Below, piece after piece: positions 25,074 through 34,962 of a DNA stretch of 64,000 bases. Origin of the DNA: Poriferisodalis sp965204195. Its GTDB lineage: Bacteria > Actinomycetota > Acidimicrobiia > Acidimicrobiales > Poriferisodalaceae. Made by a program: the position numbers and the translations under genes. The notes under the pieces were generated by a model, which saw nothing but the letters and a program-made list of their open reading frames with translations, did not search any database and was not told where the DNA came from. The stretch covers positions 1,984,001 to 2,048,000 of the forward strand of contig NZ_OZ241975.1 of assembly GCF_965204195.1 (NCBI RefSeq), given 5' to 3'. Each line of letters begins with the position of its first letter. Position 1 is the first letter of the stretch.

Positions 25074-26375
25074 TCAAGTAGCTGCATGTCCGGAGAGTTG
25101 GCCTACTGATCGGCAGTGTCGGGTTCTGCGATTGAGGTGACGCAGCAGCGTGTTGACGGTGGCGCGGTCTTGGAGCTCGTGCGGGAGTGCTGAAACCGCT
25201 GCCTCGAAGGCGCCGTAGGTGAGGTCTGCCAGTTCCTCGGCCCTATCTATGACGGCGTCGGCGGACAGCTTCAGCGCCGCCGCGAGGCTCTCCCATGCAG
25301 ATCTGCGGTCAGCGCGCCTGATCGAGTAGCCACGCCCAATCTTATGTGCGAGTTTGATGTCCTGGATTTCGGTGTAGTCGTCGCAGTACAGAAGTGCGCT
25401 GGCCAAGTCGTACAACGGAGTCAGACGGACATTGTCGTCATCCAGGAAGAAGCTGTAGTTCTTGGCGTGTGCGTCTGAGCCTGCGATCAGCCAGTTGAAG
25501 ATCAGGGCATCGAGATATCTGTTGATGTCTTCGTGGGCGCTCGACGAGTAGATCCGGATCAAACCACCCACGGCTGCGATCGTCGGTCCTCCCTGTTTCT
25601 CGTACTTCTTGCTTGGCGGTAATCCGAGGGTTTGGCAGACGTCCTCCTGATGGAGCCGCACCAGCCCCGAACCGGTGTTCCTTCGGTCGTAGCGTTCGAT
25701 GATGACCGTCTGGATTCCGCCGAAGTGAGCGATTTCGGTGCGCGCAGCAGGGAATCCCAGGTAGCGCGCCGCTGTCTGGCAAAGATGCTCGTTCAGGGGA
25801 AGGTCGTCGAACCGGCGAGCCTTGATTTCCGGCTTGAGTATGTGAGTGGACGGGGCTGAGCCTGACGGCTTGTACCACTGATGTCCGATGCCTCTCAACG
25901 CCGTCTTCGTTTCTCCCCCGCTGAGGCTGAACTGCAGCGAGGCTGGATCACCCAGCCATGCCAGGCTGTCGTTGTTCAGTGCCGCGATCACCGACTCGAC
26001 GTCGGTCGTACTCAGCGGATCGAGAACTTCGGGACGATCGTTGAGTTCGTCGATGTCTTCGTACCGGCAGAACTGCACCGCCCCTGCGCAGTCCTGCCCG
26101 ACCGGCGACGACAGTATGGAGAACGGCGTCGAGTCCGGCAGGTCGAACTCGCTCCCCCATCGCTGCAGAACGCGAGCGTCGTCAGGCAGCAGCCCTTGGA
26201 GCCATGGCGTGACTCGTTCGGCAGGATAGGGGCGGCGTATCGGGGGCAGAGACAGCGATATTCGACGCACCGATGTGTCCACATAGCGGAGCCGCGCGCC
26301 GAGTCGACCGGTGCCGCGCACCAGATCGGCGACGTGCTCGCCATGCAGCAGCACTGCAAGCTCTTGGCTAGGCAT
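25074..26375 (-). CDS. hipA: HipA-family kinase toxin
   Basis: This 433-residue protein is a HipA-type Ser/Thr kinase that in E. coli phosphorylates glutamyl-tRNA synthetase and induces dormancy. It has an N-terminal HipA-N domain and the Gly-rich phosphate loop SLSGGETKTAL (150-160). The nucleotide lysine is Lys181 in HILKP, the signature ERYDR is at 227-231, and the catalytic loop NWLIAGSDAHAKN contains Asp301 and Asn306. The metal-binding Asp323 lies in PLYDLAS. All catalytic positions are kept, so it should be active. The start overlaps the hipB stop region by 8 bp, giving an antitoxin-toxin operon. Confidence 0.92.
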   Translation of the reverse strand: MPSQELAVLLHGEHVADLVRGTGRLGARLRYVDTSVRRISLSLPPIRRPYPAERVTPWLQGLLPDDARVLQRWGSEFDLPDSTPFSILSSPVGQDCAGAVQFCRYEDIDELNDRPEVLDPLSTTDVESVIAALNNDSLAWLGDPASLQFSLSGGETKTALRGIGHQWYKPSGSAPSTHILKPEIKARRFDDLPLNEHLCQTAARYLGFPAARTEIAHFGGIQTVIIERYDRRNTGSGLVRLHQEDVCQTLGLPPSKKYEKQGGPTIAAVGGLIRIYSSSAHEDINRYLDALIFNWLIAGSDAHAKNYSFFLDDDNVRLTPLYDLASALLYCDDYTEIQDIKLAHKIGRGYSIRRADRRSAWESLAAALKLSADAVIDRAEELADLTYGAFEAAVSALPHELQDRATVNTLLRHLNRRTRHCRSVGQLSGHAAT

Positions 26376-26658
26376 CCTCGGCCCCCCGAGGGTGATCGAC
26401 CGACTCGGCGATGACTTGAGCGATCAGCGGATCCTGATGCTGGGGCGCTATCCGGACGGCGCATCTATAGGTGCGAGCGAGCTCGAGCAGGGCACGGCTG
26501 GTGAGGCCGCCCTGGCCTCTCTCAGCGGAACTGATCGTTGCACGGGTGATGCCGGCTAACCGTGCAGCGTCGGTTTGGCTCAGGCTCGCGCTGCGCCGGG
26601 CGTCGCGCAGCGCCAGTCCGAGAGCCTCGGGCGTCAGTACGTCTTGCTCACCTCTCAT
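26368..26658 (-). CDS. hipB: HipB-like antitoxin, XRE-type HTH
   Basis: This is a 96-residue DNA-binding antitoxin. A Cro/C1-type helix-turn-helix covers about residues 10-62 (LRDARRSASLSQTDAARLAG, then TRATISSAERGQGG). HipB proteins bind HipA and repress the operon. The start ATG at 26658 was chosen because the -10 box ends at 26665, so the ATG at 26664 would lie upstream of the transcription start; 26658 fits a leaderless message. Confidence 0.88.
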   Translation of the reverse strand: MRGEQDVLTPEALGLALRDARRSASLSQTDAARLAGITRATISSAERGQGGLTSRALLELARTYRCAVRIAPQHQDPLIAQVIAESVDHPRGAEDA

Positions 26659-26664
26659 GAACAT

Positions 26665-26693
26665 AGAATAGCAATGACAAATATATCAGTCAA
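26665..26693 (-). promoter_or_regulatory. hipBA promoter with candidate operator
   Basis: On the minus strand TTGACT (-35, 26688-26693) and TATTCT (-10, 26665-26670) are separated by exactly 17 bp, matching the housekeeping sigma consensus. The expected +1 falls at or next to the ATG at 26658, so the mRNA should be leaderless. TGAC at 26675-26678 and GTCA at 26689-26692 form an inverted repeat covering the -35 box and spacer, a likely site for HipB autorepression. Confidence 0.6.
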
Positions 26694-26761
26694 AAACGCT
26701 CCAGATCAAGATGGGTCAAGAACGGAATCTGCCGAGAGAACCTGGCAGGGACCTTAGAGAA

Positions 26762-26830
26762 GCGCCTTCCGGATTCGACCAAAGCGCACCTCTCTGACTA
26801 GGCGTTCTACCCATTCGTGCCAGCCCCCTA
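26762..26830. repeat. Element shared with 44481-44590, copy A
   Basis: This begins with GCGCCTTCC and contains a block (26786-26830) that aligns over about 45 bp with 44547-44590, sharing cores such as TTCG.GCCAGCCCC. Both copies can fold a short stem around CTGAC.AGG, and the stem bases differ between copies but still pair. One TTCCGGATTCG-type unit is present here and about three related tandem units in copy B. Multiple short terminal repeats are a feature of IS21-type elements, so an old insertion-sequence end is possible. Confidence 0.5.
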
Positions 26831-27055
26831 ATCGGCCAGAAGTCGCACACGGAGTTGCCCAGATGCCGGTCAGAAGGACCCTGCTCGCAGTCGTCCCCTA
26901 GAGCGATGCCCGGACGGCTTCGGACTGCAGATCATCGGGAACCTACGGGGATGGACCTCGCAGCGAAGTCTTCGGCGGCTCATCGAAGTTGACGAGGCAC
27001 ACGTCGAACAGCAAGACACCGCCGATGCTGATGCTGTTCAGTTCGGCGCCTTGAA
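26831..27055. other. Non-coding stretch, nothing recognised
   Basis: With 26665-26830 this makes a 391-bp gap. Apart from the hipBA promoter and the shared element, no gene, tRNA or strong hairpin is seen here. Confidence 0.5.
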
Positions 27056-27397
27056 TCAGCTGTGCACAAGTAGCGCGTACGCATCAGGGGTGCCCTTCGC
27101 CAGTGGATCCTTCGGTCGGCTCGGCGGTATCCCTGTGGAACGGCGTAATGCCCACCCCAATGGTCGCAGCATTTCGCAAGCGTCGAGGATCACTACGTAG
27201 GGCAGTAGATGGAGCCCTTCGTAGAACCGGAGGATGCGCTGCTGATGCGCGATCGGGACGTACCAGTCCAAGCGTCGCGGCCAATCGGCCGGCGGCTCGT
27301 GGAGCATGAATTCGATCATGCGCCGCTCCAAGCTCATGAGCAGATCACACAGATCTAGTTCTCCGGAGCCCTCCTGCTCTTCGGCTTGATCTGCCAT
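27056..27397 (-). CDS. Hypothetical protein, 113 residues
   Basis: This is a soluble protein with an acidic N-terminus and a helical middle (LMSLERRMIEFMLHEPPADW, then RILRFYEGLHLLPYVVILDA). No family was recognised and no catalytic motif is visible. It stands alone in the island between hipBA and the restriction genes, with no close operon partner. The amino-acid pattern looks like real coding sequence, but the call rests on that alone. Confidence 0.45.
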   Translation of the reverse strand: MADQAEEQEGSGELDLCDLLMSLERRMIEFMLHEPPADWPRRLDWYVPIAHQQRILRFYEGLHLLPYVVILDACEMLRPLGWALRRSTGIPPSRPKDPLAKGTPDAYALLVHS

Positions 27398-27725
27398 GTC
27401 GGCAGCTCACGCAGTGAGCCCCAGATGCCATGTGTGTCCCCAGCATTCCCATCTGAGCGGGTCGCCTTCGACGGCGGTGCTTGTCAGGATCTGCCGTTTT
27501 GGTCTCGGTGCTGAGGCCACCCCCCTCCCCCGTCTTAAGGCCAGAATGCCCGGACGTTTCACGTACCTCAAGTCAACCCGGTTCCTCGCCCCCGCATTCC
27601 CCAGCGTTAGGTTGTCGTTTCGATGCGTTACCTGGCAATCGGCACCCTCCGATGCCGCGCCATCTGCATGCTGATCTGTGGAACCGAGCCCCACGGATCA
27701 TTGGGTTTCGTCTATGGAGGAACCG
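27398..27725. other. Non-coding stretch
   Basis: This 328-bp gap separates two diverging genes. It contains a C-rich run near 27520 and, just before 27726, a Shine-Dalgarno sequence. No RNA gene or mobile-element end was recognised. Confidence 0.5.
27717..27722 (+). promoter_or_regulatory. Ribosome binding site deciding the next start
   Basis: GGAGGA at 27717-27722, 3-4 nt before ATG 27726, supports that start over the in-frame ATG at 27678. Confidence 0.5.
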
Positions 27726-28505
27726 ATGCCTGACGACAGGTTTGGGATAGCCGAGCGCAACTCCAAAGAACGCATGTATCGAGCTGCTCGATCCGTCGAG
27801 AGAGAAGCCGGCGATATCAGGAAGGGAATGGGGCTCGAGGCCAAGCAAGCGCTGGAGACGATGGTCACAGAGACTCGCTCTGACCTTTCCTCACTGGCCT
27901 CCGAGATCGACGCTGCCCTGTCAGCATCCGAGGCCGACCGGAATCGATCACAGGAGCTCCTCGAGAGCTTGGAAGAGGTCCATCGAGTATCGACCGAGAC
28001 GGCCCTTGGCGGTTCCCATAGCGACACCGCGCACTCCGAGGGCATGCTCGCTGCTCGGTGGCACGAGAGGTCGGTCAGGTACCGCTGGGCTGCATTCGCA
28101 GCCGCGACAGCCACAACGGTGCTGAACGTTGTCTCGCCCGCTGAGGGATGGGAGTGGGCATTCCGTAGCCCTGCCGGCGCGGGAGTCGCAATTCTCATCT
28201 GGATGTCCAAGTACGCATCTGATCAGGGGGAACAACACCGGGTCGCTGCACTGATATTCAGGCACCAAGCATTGGCATTCATAGCATTAGGCCGATTTGC
28301 GCAGAACATGACCGACGAGAAAGTTGTCGGTGAAATCAGCCCAGATAGCACCAATCCCTCACAAGAGTTCTTGCTTGATGTTGCAAAGCCGCTCTTCACT
28401 GAACAGATAGATGCGCTCGTGGAGCGCAGCAAGGGACGTGCCAGAAGGCCGCCTTGGGGTCGACGCTTCGGGGCTGGAAGTGGCCTCGCAGATGACCAGG
28501 CCTAG
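27726..28505 (+). CDS. Membrane protein with N-terminal coiled coil, unknown function
   Basis: This is a 259-residue protein. Residues about 10-95 are charged and helical (coiled coil likely), followed by two hydrophobic segments (about 118-135, WAAFAAATATTVLNVVS, and about 148-163, GAGVAILIWMSKYA). A soluble helical tail follows, containing IFRHQALAFIALGRFAQNM. No family was recognised. It lies directly upstream of the HsdM remnant and the restriction-modification gene in the same direction (10 bp to 28515). It may be a component or sensor of that locus; this is inference from position. Confidence 0.55.
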   Translation: MPDDRFGIAERNSKERMYRAARSVEREAGDIRKGMGLEAKQALETMVTETRSDLSSLASEIDAALSASEADRNRSQELLESLEEVHRVSTETALGGSHSDTAHSEGMLAARWHERSVRYRWAAFAAATATTVLNVVSPAEGWEWAFRSPAGAGVAILIWMSKYASDQGEQHRVAALIFRHQALAFIALGRFAQNMTDEKVVGEISPDSTNPSQEFLLDVAKPLFTEQIDALVERSKGRARRPPWGRRFGAGSGLADDQA

Positions 28506-28514
28506 GAGGCCGTT

Positions 28515-28673
28515 GTGAACGCGCAGACACATGGCGAGCTGGCGAGCTTCATCTGGTCGGAATGCAATCTTCTGAGCGGCCCGTTCAAGCGCACCGGGTG
28601 TCGGAAAGCGGTCGTGCCGCTGACTGAGGACAGAAGACCGTCAGGTGCCGCCGTCCTAACCTGCCTGCCGTGA
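28515..28673 (+). pseudogene. HsdM N-terminal fragment (type I methylase remnant)
   Basis: A 52-codon frame starts at GTG 28515 and ends at TGA 28671-28673. Its residues QTHGELASFIWSECNLLSGP and the following RKAVVPLT match the conserved HsdM start, in which HxELxxFIWxxADLLRG is followed by YGKVILPxTVLRR. After that the sequence diverges and stops, so only the first helical part of a type I N6-adenine methylase is left. The stop overlaps the GTG of the next gene (GTGA at 28670-28673), so the fragment could act as a coupled leader peptide for it. Confidence 0.65.
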
Positions 28674-31600
28674 CCGAATTCGCCGAACCACAGACCGGCC
28701 TGCTGGACGAAGCGGCGGCAGAGCTTGAAGCGAACGCCCCTCAGCAGACAGATGGCGTGTGGCTGGAAGATCTCACCGAGAGGGTGGCGCCGCATCTGCG
28801 GGAATGGAATCTGAGCGGTTGTTGGCGATGGGAAGAGTGGCCTGACCGTGTTGATGTGATGCCCGACGGCACACCGGAGCGCGATGTCGGCATAGATCTC
28901 GTGGCACGCCGCCGTGACGATGGTGGCTGGATCGCGATCCAGGCAAAGTCCCGCAAGCTCAACGAGCTCGGCGAGGGCGAGCCTGTGCCGTCAGGCGAGT
29001 TGAACAAGTTTCTGTCCGCGGCAGCGAACGCTGAGATTTGGTGCGAACGCTGGCTGGTCGTCAACGGTGCGGTGCGCCTGGCTGGGTATTCCCCAGGGAA
29101 AGCCAAGATGTCCGGTGCCGAGGTCAAGGTGGTGAACGTCGCCCAGGCCGTCGAGTCGCAGCGGACGGCCGCACATGCCACCGACGACGACTCCGAGCCT
29201 CTCCCGCATAGCGACGGCGAGTCTCCAGCTCAGACTCGTTCACACATGCAACGTGAAGCGGTCCGTGAAGCAGTAGATCGCTTGCGTGCCAACGAGCAAA
29301 CCGACGAAGACGGCATCCCTCGCGGGGAAGCTCGCGGGCGGCTCGTTCTGCCGTGCGGGACCGGCAAGACTCGCATCGCTCTAAGGATCATCGAGGAACT
29401 CACATATCCGGGTGAGCTGTCGGTGGTGCTGTGCCCGTCGATCGCCCTCGTGGCACAGATTCGGCGCGAGTTCCTGCAGAACGCCCATGTGCCGATACGA
29501 GCGATGGCAGTGTGTTCCGACAAGGGTGTGGCCGCTGACGAGGAAAAAGTCGCTAACGACGACGACGCGACCCTCGACCGCGGCATGGTGACAACCGAAG
29601 AAATCAAGGGATGCCCCGTCAGCACCGACCCTGAGGAGATCGCCGACTGGATACGGCACCGGCGCGAAGGCGCGTTCGAAAAGGGGGGGGGGGGGGGGTC
29701 AGCGTAATCTTCGGCACCTACCAGTCGGCGCAACGTGTCTCTGAAGGCATCAAGAAATCCGAAGCCGCCGACGCGTTCAAGGTTCTGATATGTGACGAAG
29801 CGCATCGCACCGCCGGAGTGCGCCGCCGCAAGCGCACCAGTGCCGCTGACGAGAGGCTCCGAGAATTCACGCTGTGCCACGACCGCGAAGCGTTCCCCGC
29901 CACGTATCGCATCTACCAGACCGCTACGCCGCGCATCTACGGCGACAACGCCTTGGCGGACGCCACTGGCCGTGCCGACCGCTCCGATTTCGTTATCCGA
30001 CAGATGGACGACCAAGCAGTCTTTGGGGTCGAGCTGTATCGCCGGTCTTACGCAGATGCCGTCCGCAACGGCTGGTTATCGGACTATCGGATCATCGCGA
30101 TGGGCGTGGGCGACCAGACCGCTATAGACCTCGCCAACCTGCTGGTACGAGAAGCCGACGAGAAAGCGGCGCAGGACGCGGACACAGCCGAGCAAGGCAA
30201 AGAGCGCCGTTCTCGCTCCAAACGCGGCGAGAGACTGCCCACGACAGGCGACTACCTCAAAGGCATGGCATTCGCTCTCGCGATGGGCGGCGGGGCACTC
30301 ACTCACGACGGCAGCAGCGTCCCGCTCAAGTCGTGCATCGGGTTCCTGAACACCATCGCTCGAAGCAAGACGATGACCGCCGTGCTGCAGTCCAAGGCAG
30401 TCAAGGATTGGATCGCTGTGCAGACAGGAAGCACCGCGTCGGACTACGAGCTCGAGCACCTCGATGCCTCCTCGTCCGTCGCCAAACGGGACGAAGCAAA
30501 ACGCCGGCTCGCCATCGCAGACGCCGACGCGCCGCACGGCATCCTGAATGTCGGCATCTTCGGTGAAGGCACTGACTCGCCGTCGCTGTCCGCTGTCGCT
30601 TTCCTCGAGCCACGCAAATCGCCGATCGACGTAGTGCAAGCAGTCGGACGGGCAATGCGCCGCGCTCAAGGCAAGAGCCTCGGCTACATCGTCGTGCCTG
30701 TCGTGATTCCTCCAGGAGTGGACGCCGAACGGCATCTCGCAGTCAGCGACAAGCACGAGGGTTGGCGGGAACTCGGCGACATTCTTCAAGCCTTACGCGC
30801 CCACGATCAACGCATCGAGGACGCTTTGCCCGACATATTGACGGTCCAGCTACCTGCTGCTGGGCCGCCGCTGCTCGAGTTGAAGACCGTTATCGCGGTG
30901 GGAAGGCCTGACCAGAAGAACCTCGAGTACGCGGTGGTGACAGGCAGCCGAGACGACGCAGAGGATGTCGCCCGCGCTGCCGTGAAGCAGGACCGTCCGC
31001 TGCTGGACTTCGGCAACACCGAGAAGTTCGACGAGACCCTCTGGTCGGAACTCAAAGATCAGCCGACCGGGATGATCGTTCATGTCGAGCGCCCAGACGG
31101 CAGCACCGAGACACGCGAAGACACGGTGGTCCGCCATAAGCCGAGAGCCAGCCAGGAAAGCGGCGACGTCAACGAGCGGCAAACCAAACGGCGCGCTGGC
31201 CAGGTCGCGAACGGCGAACGCGGCCGACCGCTGCCCGACCCAGCTGAGCGAGAACGGAAACGTCGAGAACGGGACGCCCAGAGAAGTGCCGAGTTCGAAG
31301 CTCACATCCAAGGAGTGCTGGTGGACCTGTCCGAGCAGATGGGTGGCGTCATAGCCATGAACCTGCTGGAAAAGTCCGGCCTGACAGGCAACAAGGTGCA
31401 GCGCGATCTGAATCTGCTTGCCGACGCTGTTGGTGAAGCGTCACGGCATATCCACGACGAAGCAGGCCTCGCAGCAGCACTCGACGATCACTTTGAGCAA
31501 GGCAACCTCGCTCCGCCGAAGCAGGGCAAACCCCGTGCAGACGGAGCGACAATCGCGGCGCTGCTGTGGATGAATGCCGCCATGCTGCAGCAGCGCATCT

Positions 31601-33762
31601 ACGCAGGCGGCTGGCTCAGCCGCACCGACCTCGATTCGCTCTCGGACATCAAGGCGTCAGCCGAGCCCGAAGAGCTGTTCCGTGACTCGTGGGGTGCCAT
31701 CGCTCGGCAGGACTTCCTGCCCGTCATCGAGCCGGCCACCCGAGCGCTCACCGCAGCCAGACGCTCCGGCCGTCTCGGCGGGCTGCGCCGTGCCTTGCGG
31801 CATCTCGCCGCTGAGGCCGAGCTGATTGCTGAGACGTATGCCGACATGGGCACCGACCACGCCGGGGCGCTGTTCAACAAGGTGATGGGTGACCAGTCGT
31901 CCGACGGGGCATTCTTCACTCGCCCGGTCGCAGCAGACATAACAGCGCGATTCACACTCGATGCCGTTGACCCCGACAGCTCGCTCGACTGGTCCGATCC
32001 TGACGTGTGGCGGCGACACAAGACCGTCGATCTGGCATGCGGGTCGGGCACGCTGCTCACCGCTGTGATGACCGAGATGAAACGCCGCGCCGCCGGCCAC
32101 GGCGCGGACAGCGCTCGGCTCGCGGAGCTGCAGAAGATTGCCGTCGAGGAAACGCTGAAAGGGCTCGACATCAACCCCGTGTCGCTCCAGCTCGCCGCCA
32201 CGCAACTCATGTCCGGCAACATCGATATCAAGTACCGCAGGATGGGTTTGCATTTGATGCCGTACGGTCCGCAGCCGGACGGAACCGTGGCAGCCGGGAC
32301 GCCGGAACTGTTCGGCCGTCAGGACATCGTGAACGCGGGCCGTCTCTTCGACGACACCGCTACCTCAACATCTGTCAAGACTGGCGCCGGGCGGCCCGGC
32401 GGCACGCTTGAAGGCCCCGAGATGGATGACGCCGCATCTGCCGCTCGCGACGCCCGCATCATGATCATGAACCCGCCATTCACGAACCGCAAGAAGATGG
32501 GCGAGAAGTTCGACAAGGAAACGCAGAAGGCACTCCGACGCAGAATGGACACCCTGGACGGGTTCCTGGCGGACGCCGACCGCCCGCTAGCTGAGATCAT
32601 GGACCCCAACTATCTGGAGCCGCGTTTCACAGCCCTAGGTGACCTGTGCTTGAACCGCGACGATGGCGTTTTCGCACTTGTGATCCCAACGACAGCACTC
32701 ACAGCAATTTCGTCGCTGCCTAAGCGTCTCGAACTTGCGAGACGATTCCATGTGCACACCATCCTCACCTGCCACCAAGCCCGCGACGTCGGACTGAGCC
32801 AACACAGCGAGATCAGCGAGAGCATCGTTGTTTTGCGCCGTCGAAATGGGCTACCTGATCCGCCGACGCGTGTTGTTGCTCTCGACCGGCTGCCCGCCGA
32901 CGAGACCGAGGTCGACCAGATGTTTGCTGGTCTGAACGAAGGCGGGCCAAGGACTCTGCCTGACGGCTGGGGCGAGGTGTCGTCATGGCCGGCTCACCGG
33001 ATCGTCGCGGGCGACTGGACCGCAGCGATGTGGCGATCTCCGGTGCTCGCGGACACAGCTGCACGGATTACTAGCTACGACTCGCTATATCAGCTTGCCG
33101 GCATGGGCCTGTCGGGGCACTCGACAGGCCGACAGTTGAGCAACGGCTACGCATGCTCGACTGTCGGGGCTCCTGGAGCGTTCCCAATACTCGACAGCAA
33201 GAGCGTAGATGTCCAGCAGTCGATATCGGGCAGCGCCGACCAACACTGGGTTTGGCAAGGCGACGGTACCCCTCCGATCCTGTCCAAGTCAGGGCACTTG
33301 TTCGTCACTCTCGGGCAATACATGTCATCTGCACGCTTGACAGCACTTGCCACTGCAGAGGCTCTCGTCGGCCGAGGTTGGATGCCGGTCACAGGAGCAA
33401 CCCGACAGCAGGCGAAGGCACTGGCCGTGTTCATCAACTCCACAGTCGGACGGCTGCTGCTGATGCGAATGGGAGGACAGTTCCTCCACTATCCCAGCTA
33501 CAAGGTGGAAGCCGTAAACCGTCTACCTGTACCTGACATCACAGATGACGGAATATCAACATCCCTGGCCGAATGCTGGGAGGAAACCCGCAGCGAAACA
33601 GTCCCGCCGAACAGCGACGGTTACACAGATGTGCGCCGCCGCTGGGACGCTGCCGTGTGCAACACCTTGGGCTGGGCCAGCGACGACGTCACGCAGATGG
33701 GCGAGTTACTTTCACGCGAGCCTCGAGTCAGAGGCGTTGCATACGGGCAATGGAAAGCCTGA
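28670..33762 (+). CDS. Type ISP restriction-modification enzyme, interrupted by a G16 tract
   Basis: This single-polypeptide enzyme (about 1,700 codons) restricts and methylates DNA. The order is: Mrr-like nuclease with Asp76 and the Gln91-Ala-Lys93 motif; SF2 helicase with Walker A CGTGKT (229-234), DEAH at 29794-29805 and motif VI AVGRAMRR; then a coupler. The N6-adenine methylase follows (DLACGSGTLL near 32030, NPPF at 32470-32481), and a C-terminal specificity domain. The frame breaks at 29683-29698, a run of 16 G; the 5' frame ends at TAA 29705-29707. A tract of 17 or 14 G would restore one continuous frame. Everything downstream is intact, so this looks like a phase-off state or a sequencing error, not decay. 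The start is GTG 28670. Confidence 0.85.
29683..29698. repeat. Poly-G tract of 16 inside the ISP gene
   Basis: Sixteen consecutive G encode a Gly run between helicase motifs I and II. With 16 G translation ends within three codons of the tract; one added or two lost G restore the frame. Homopolymeric G tracts of this kind drive slipped-strand phase variation in other restriction systems. Confidence 0.9.
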
Positions 33763-33785
33763 CCTGAATCACCCACCGCCTTGAC

Positions 33786-33810
33786 GCGAAGGTTCCCGAT
33801 CCGCCTTCGC
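33786..33810 (+). terminator. Hairpin after the ISP gene
   Basis: GCGAAGG (33786-33792) and CCTTCGC (33804-33810) form a perfect 7-bp stem with an 11-nt loop, 23 bp after the ISP stop. No T-run follows, so any termination would be weak or factor-assisted. Confidence 0.4.
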
Positions 33811-33823
33811 ATACCGTTGCAGC

Positions 33824-34756
33824 GTGCCTTACAACGATCAAGCCGTGTCTCAGTTGGCGCAGTTGGCGCACGCCGTGGTGGCTGATTCGGGCTTGGGGCA
33901 GTTGTTCGTGCGTCCGTTCGAGTCGGGGACGGTAGCGCACGAGGAAGAATGCGACATGGTCGCAAACGGCGTCGATGACGGCTCGCCGACATCGATGCTC
34001 TCAATTCGAGCGATGCTCGATGCCCATGCACGAGCCGCTTTGGAGCATCTGCGCGCGTCTGTGATCATGCTCGACCGGTCAAGAGCGGAACCGCCCCTGC
34101 TGTCCATCGCTGCGCTCGGACGGATCTCATGTGAAGCGTCTGCGACGGCGTTCTGGCTGGCGGATCCCGGGATCGGATGGCGTGATCGCCTTGCGCGGTG
34201 CAGTGGTCTCCAACGTCATGCGTTGCATCGGAGGGTGAAGCAGGGGCAACTGCAGGTTGACCTATTCGAGACATCCCCCAACCGACAGGCTCTCGGCCAG
34301 CTGCGCACGAATGTCAGCGAGATGGACGAGTGGTGCGAGCAGATGGGATTGGAATATGTGGGAAAGCCTTCCTACACCCACCTTATGCAGGAGTTAGCGG
34401 AGAGCGACGGGCAGGACAGCGCGAGAGCTGGAGGCCTCTTCTACGCGCTCGGCAGCGACAGCGTGCACTCCGATCCCCTCACGGTCGAACATGCTCTCGG
34501 GGGCTTATCGCCGGTGGCGTCCACTTACTCCGCAGCTCTCAAGATTCAGGCGTCACTGCGGTGTTGGCGATGGCTGCACCTCCGCATATGTGGATGGGCA
34601 GGTTGGGAACCCGCCGCCGACCCTGTCGCAACGTCCGAACACATCACACACAGCCTGATGATGGACCATCTAGGGGATGTGGCACGTCTGCCCTGGCCGC
34701 GAGAGGACATCATGGGATACATCCAGCACCTGCAAGAACTGCTGGGCCAGCCGTAA
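33824..34756 (+). CDS. Hypothetical protein downstream of the restriction gene
   Basis: This 310-residue protein starts at GTG 33824. It is predicted soluble and helical, with an acidic motif HEEECDM near residue 40. A segment YALGSDSVHSDP (about 206-217) recalls the conserved VHS pattern of DUF5677-type proteins, but the match is weak. Trp-rich residues (RCWRWLHLRICGW) lie near 246-258. It follows the ISP gene on the same strand by 61 bp, separated by a hairpin. The function is unknown; association with the defence locus is by position. Confidence 0.55.
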   Translation: MPYNDQAVSQLAQLAHAVVADSGLGQLFVRPFESGTVAHEEECDMVANGVDDGSPTSMLSIRAMLDAHARAALEHLRASVIMLDRSRAEPPLLSIAALGRISCEASATAFWLADPGIGWRDRLARCSGLQRHALHRRVKQGQLQVDLFETSPNRQALGQLRTNVSEMDEWCEQMGLEYVGKPSYTHLMQELAESDGQDSARAGGLFYALGSDSVHSDPLTVEHALGGLSPVASTYSAALKIQASLRCWRWLHLRICGWAGWEPAADPVATSEHITHSLMMDHLGDVARLPWPREDIMGYIQHLQELLGQP

Positions 34757-34962
34757 GTCGCAGATCGTGCCGAGGCGGATCAGCTAGTACAGCCCACGCT
34801 GCCTCCGTCACCGTCGAGCTTGTGCGGGTCGACGCCGATTTGCTTGATGCGAACGGATTGCTGGGCAGCAGGGAGGCCGCCGCAGTTGAGCGCTCCGCCG
34901 CGCAGGTTCGGCAGGCACGGCTCATAGGCGCGGTGGCAGTCGCTGACTGCCTAGCACCACGG

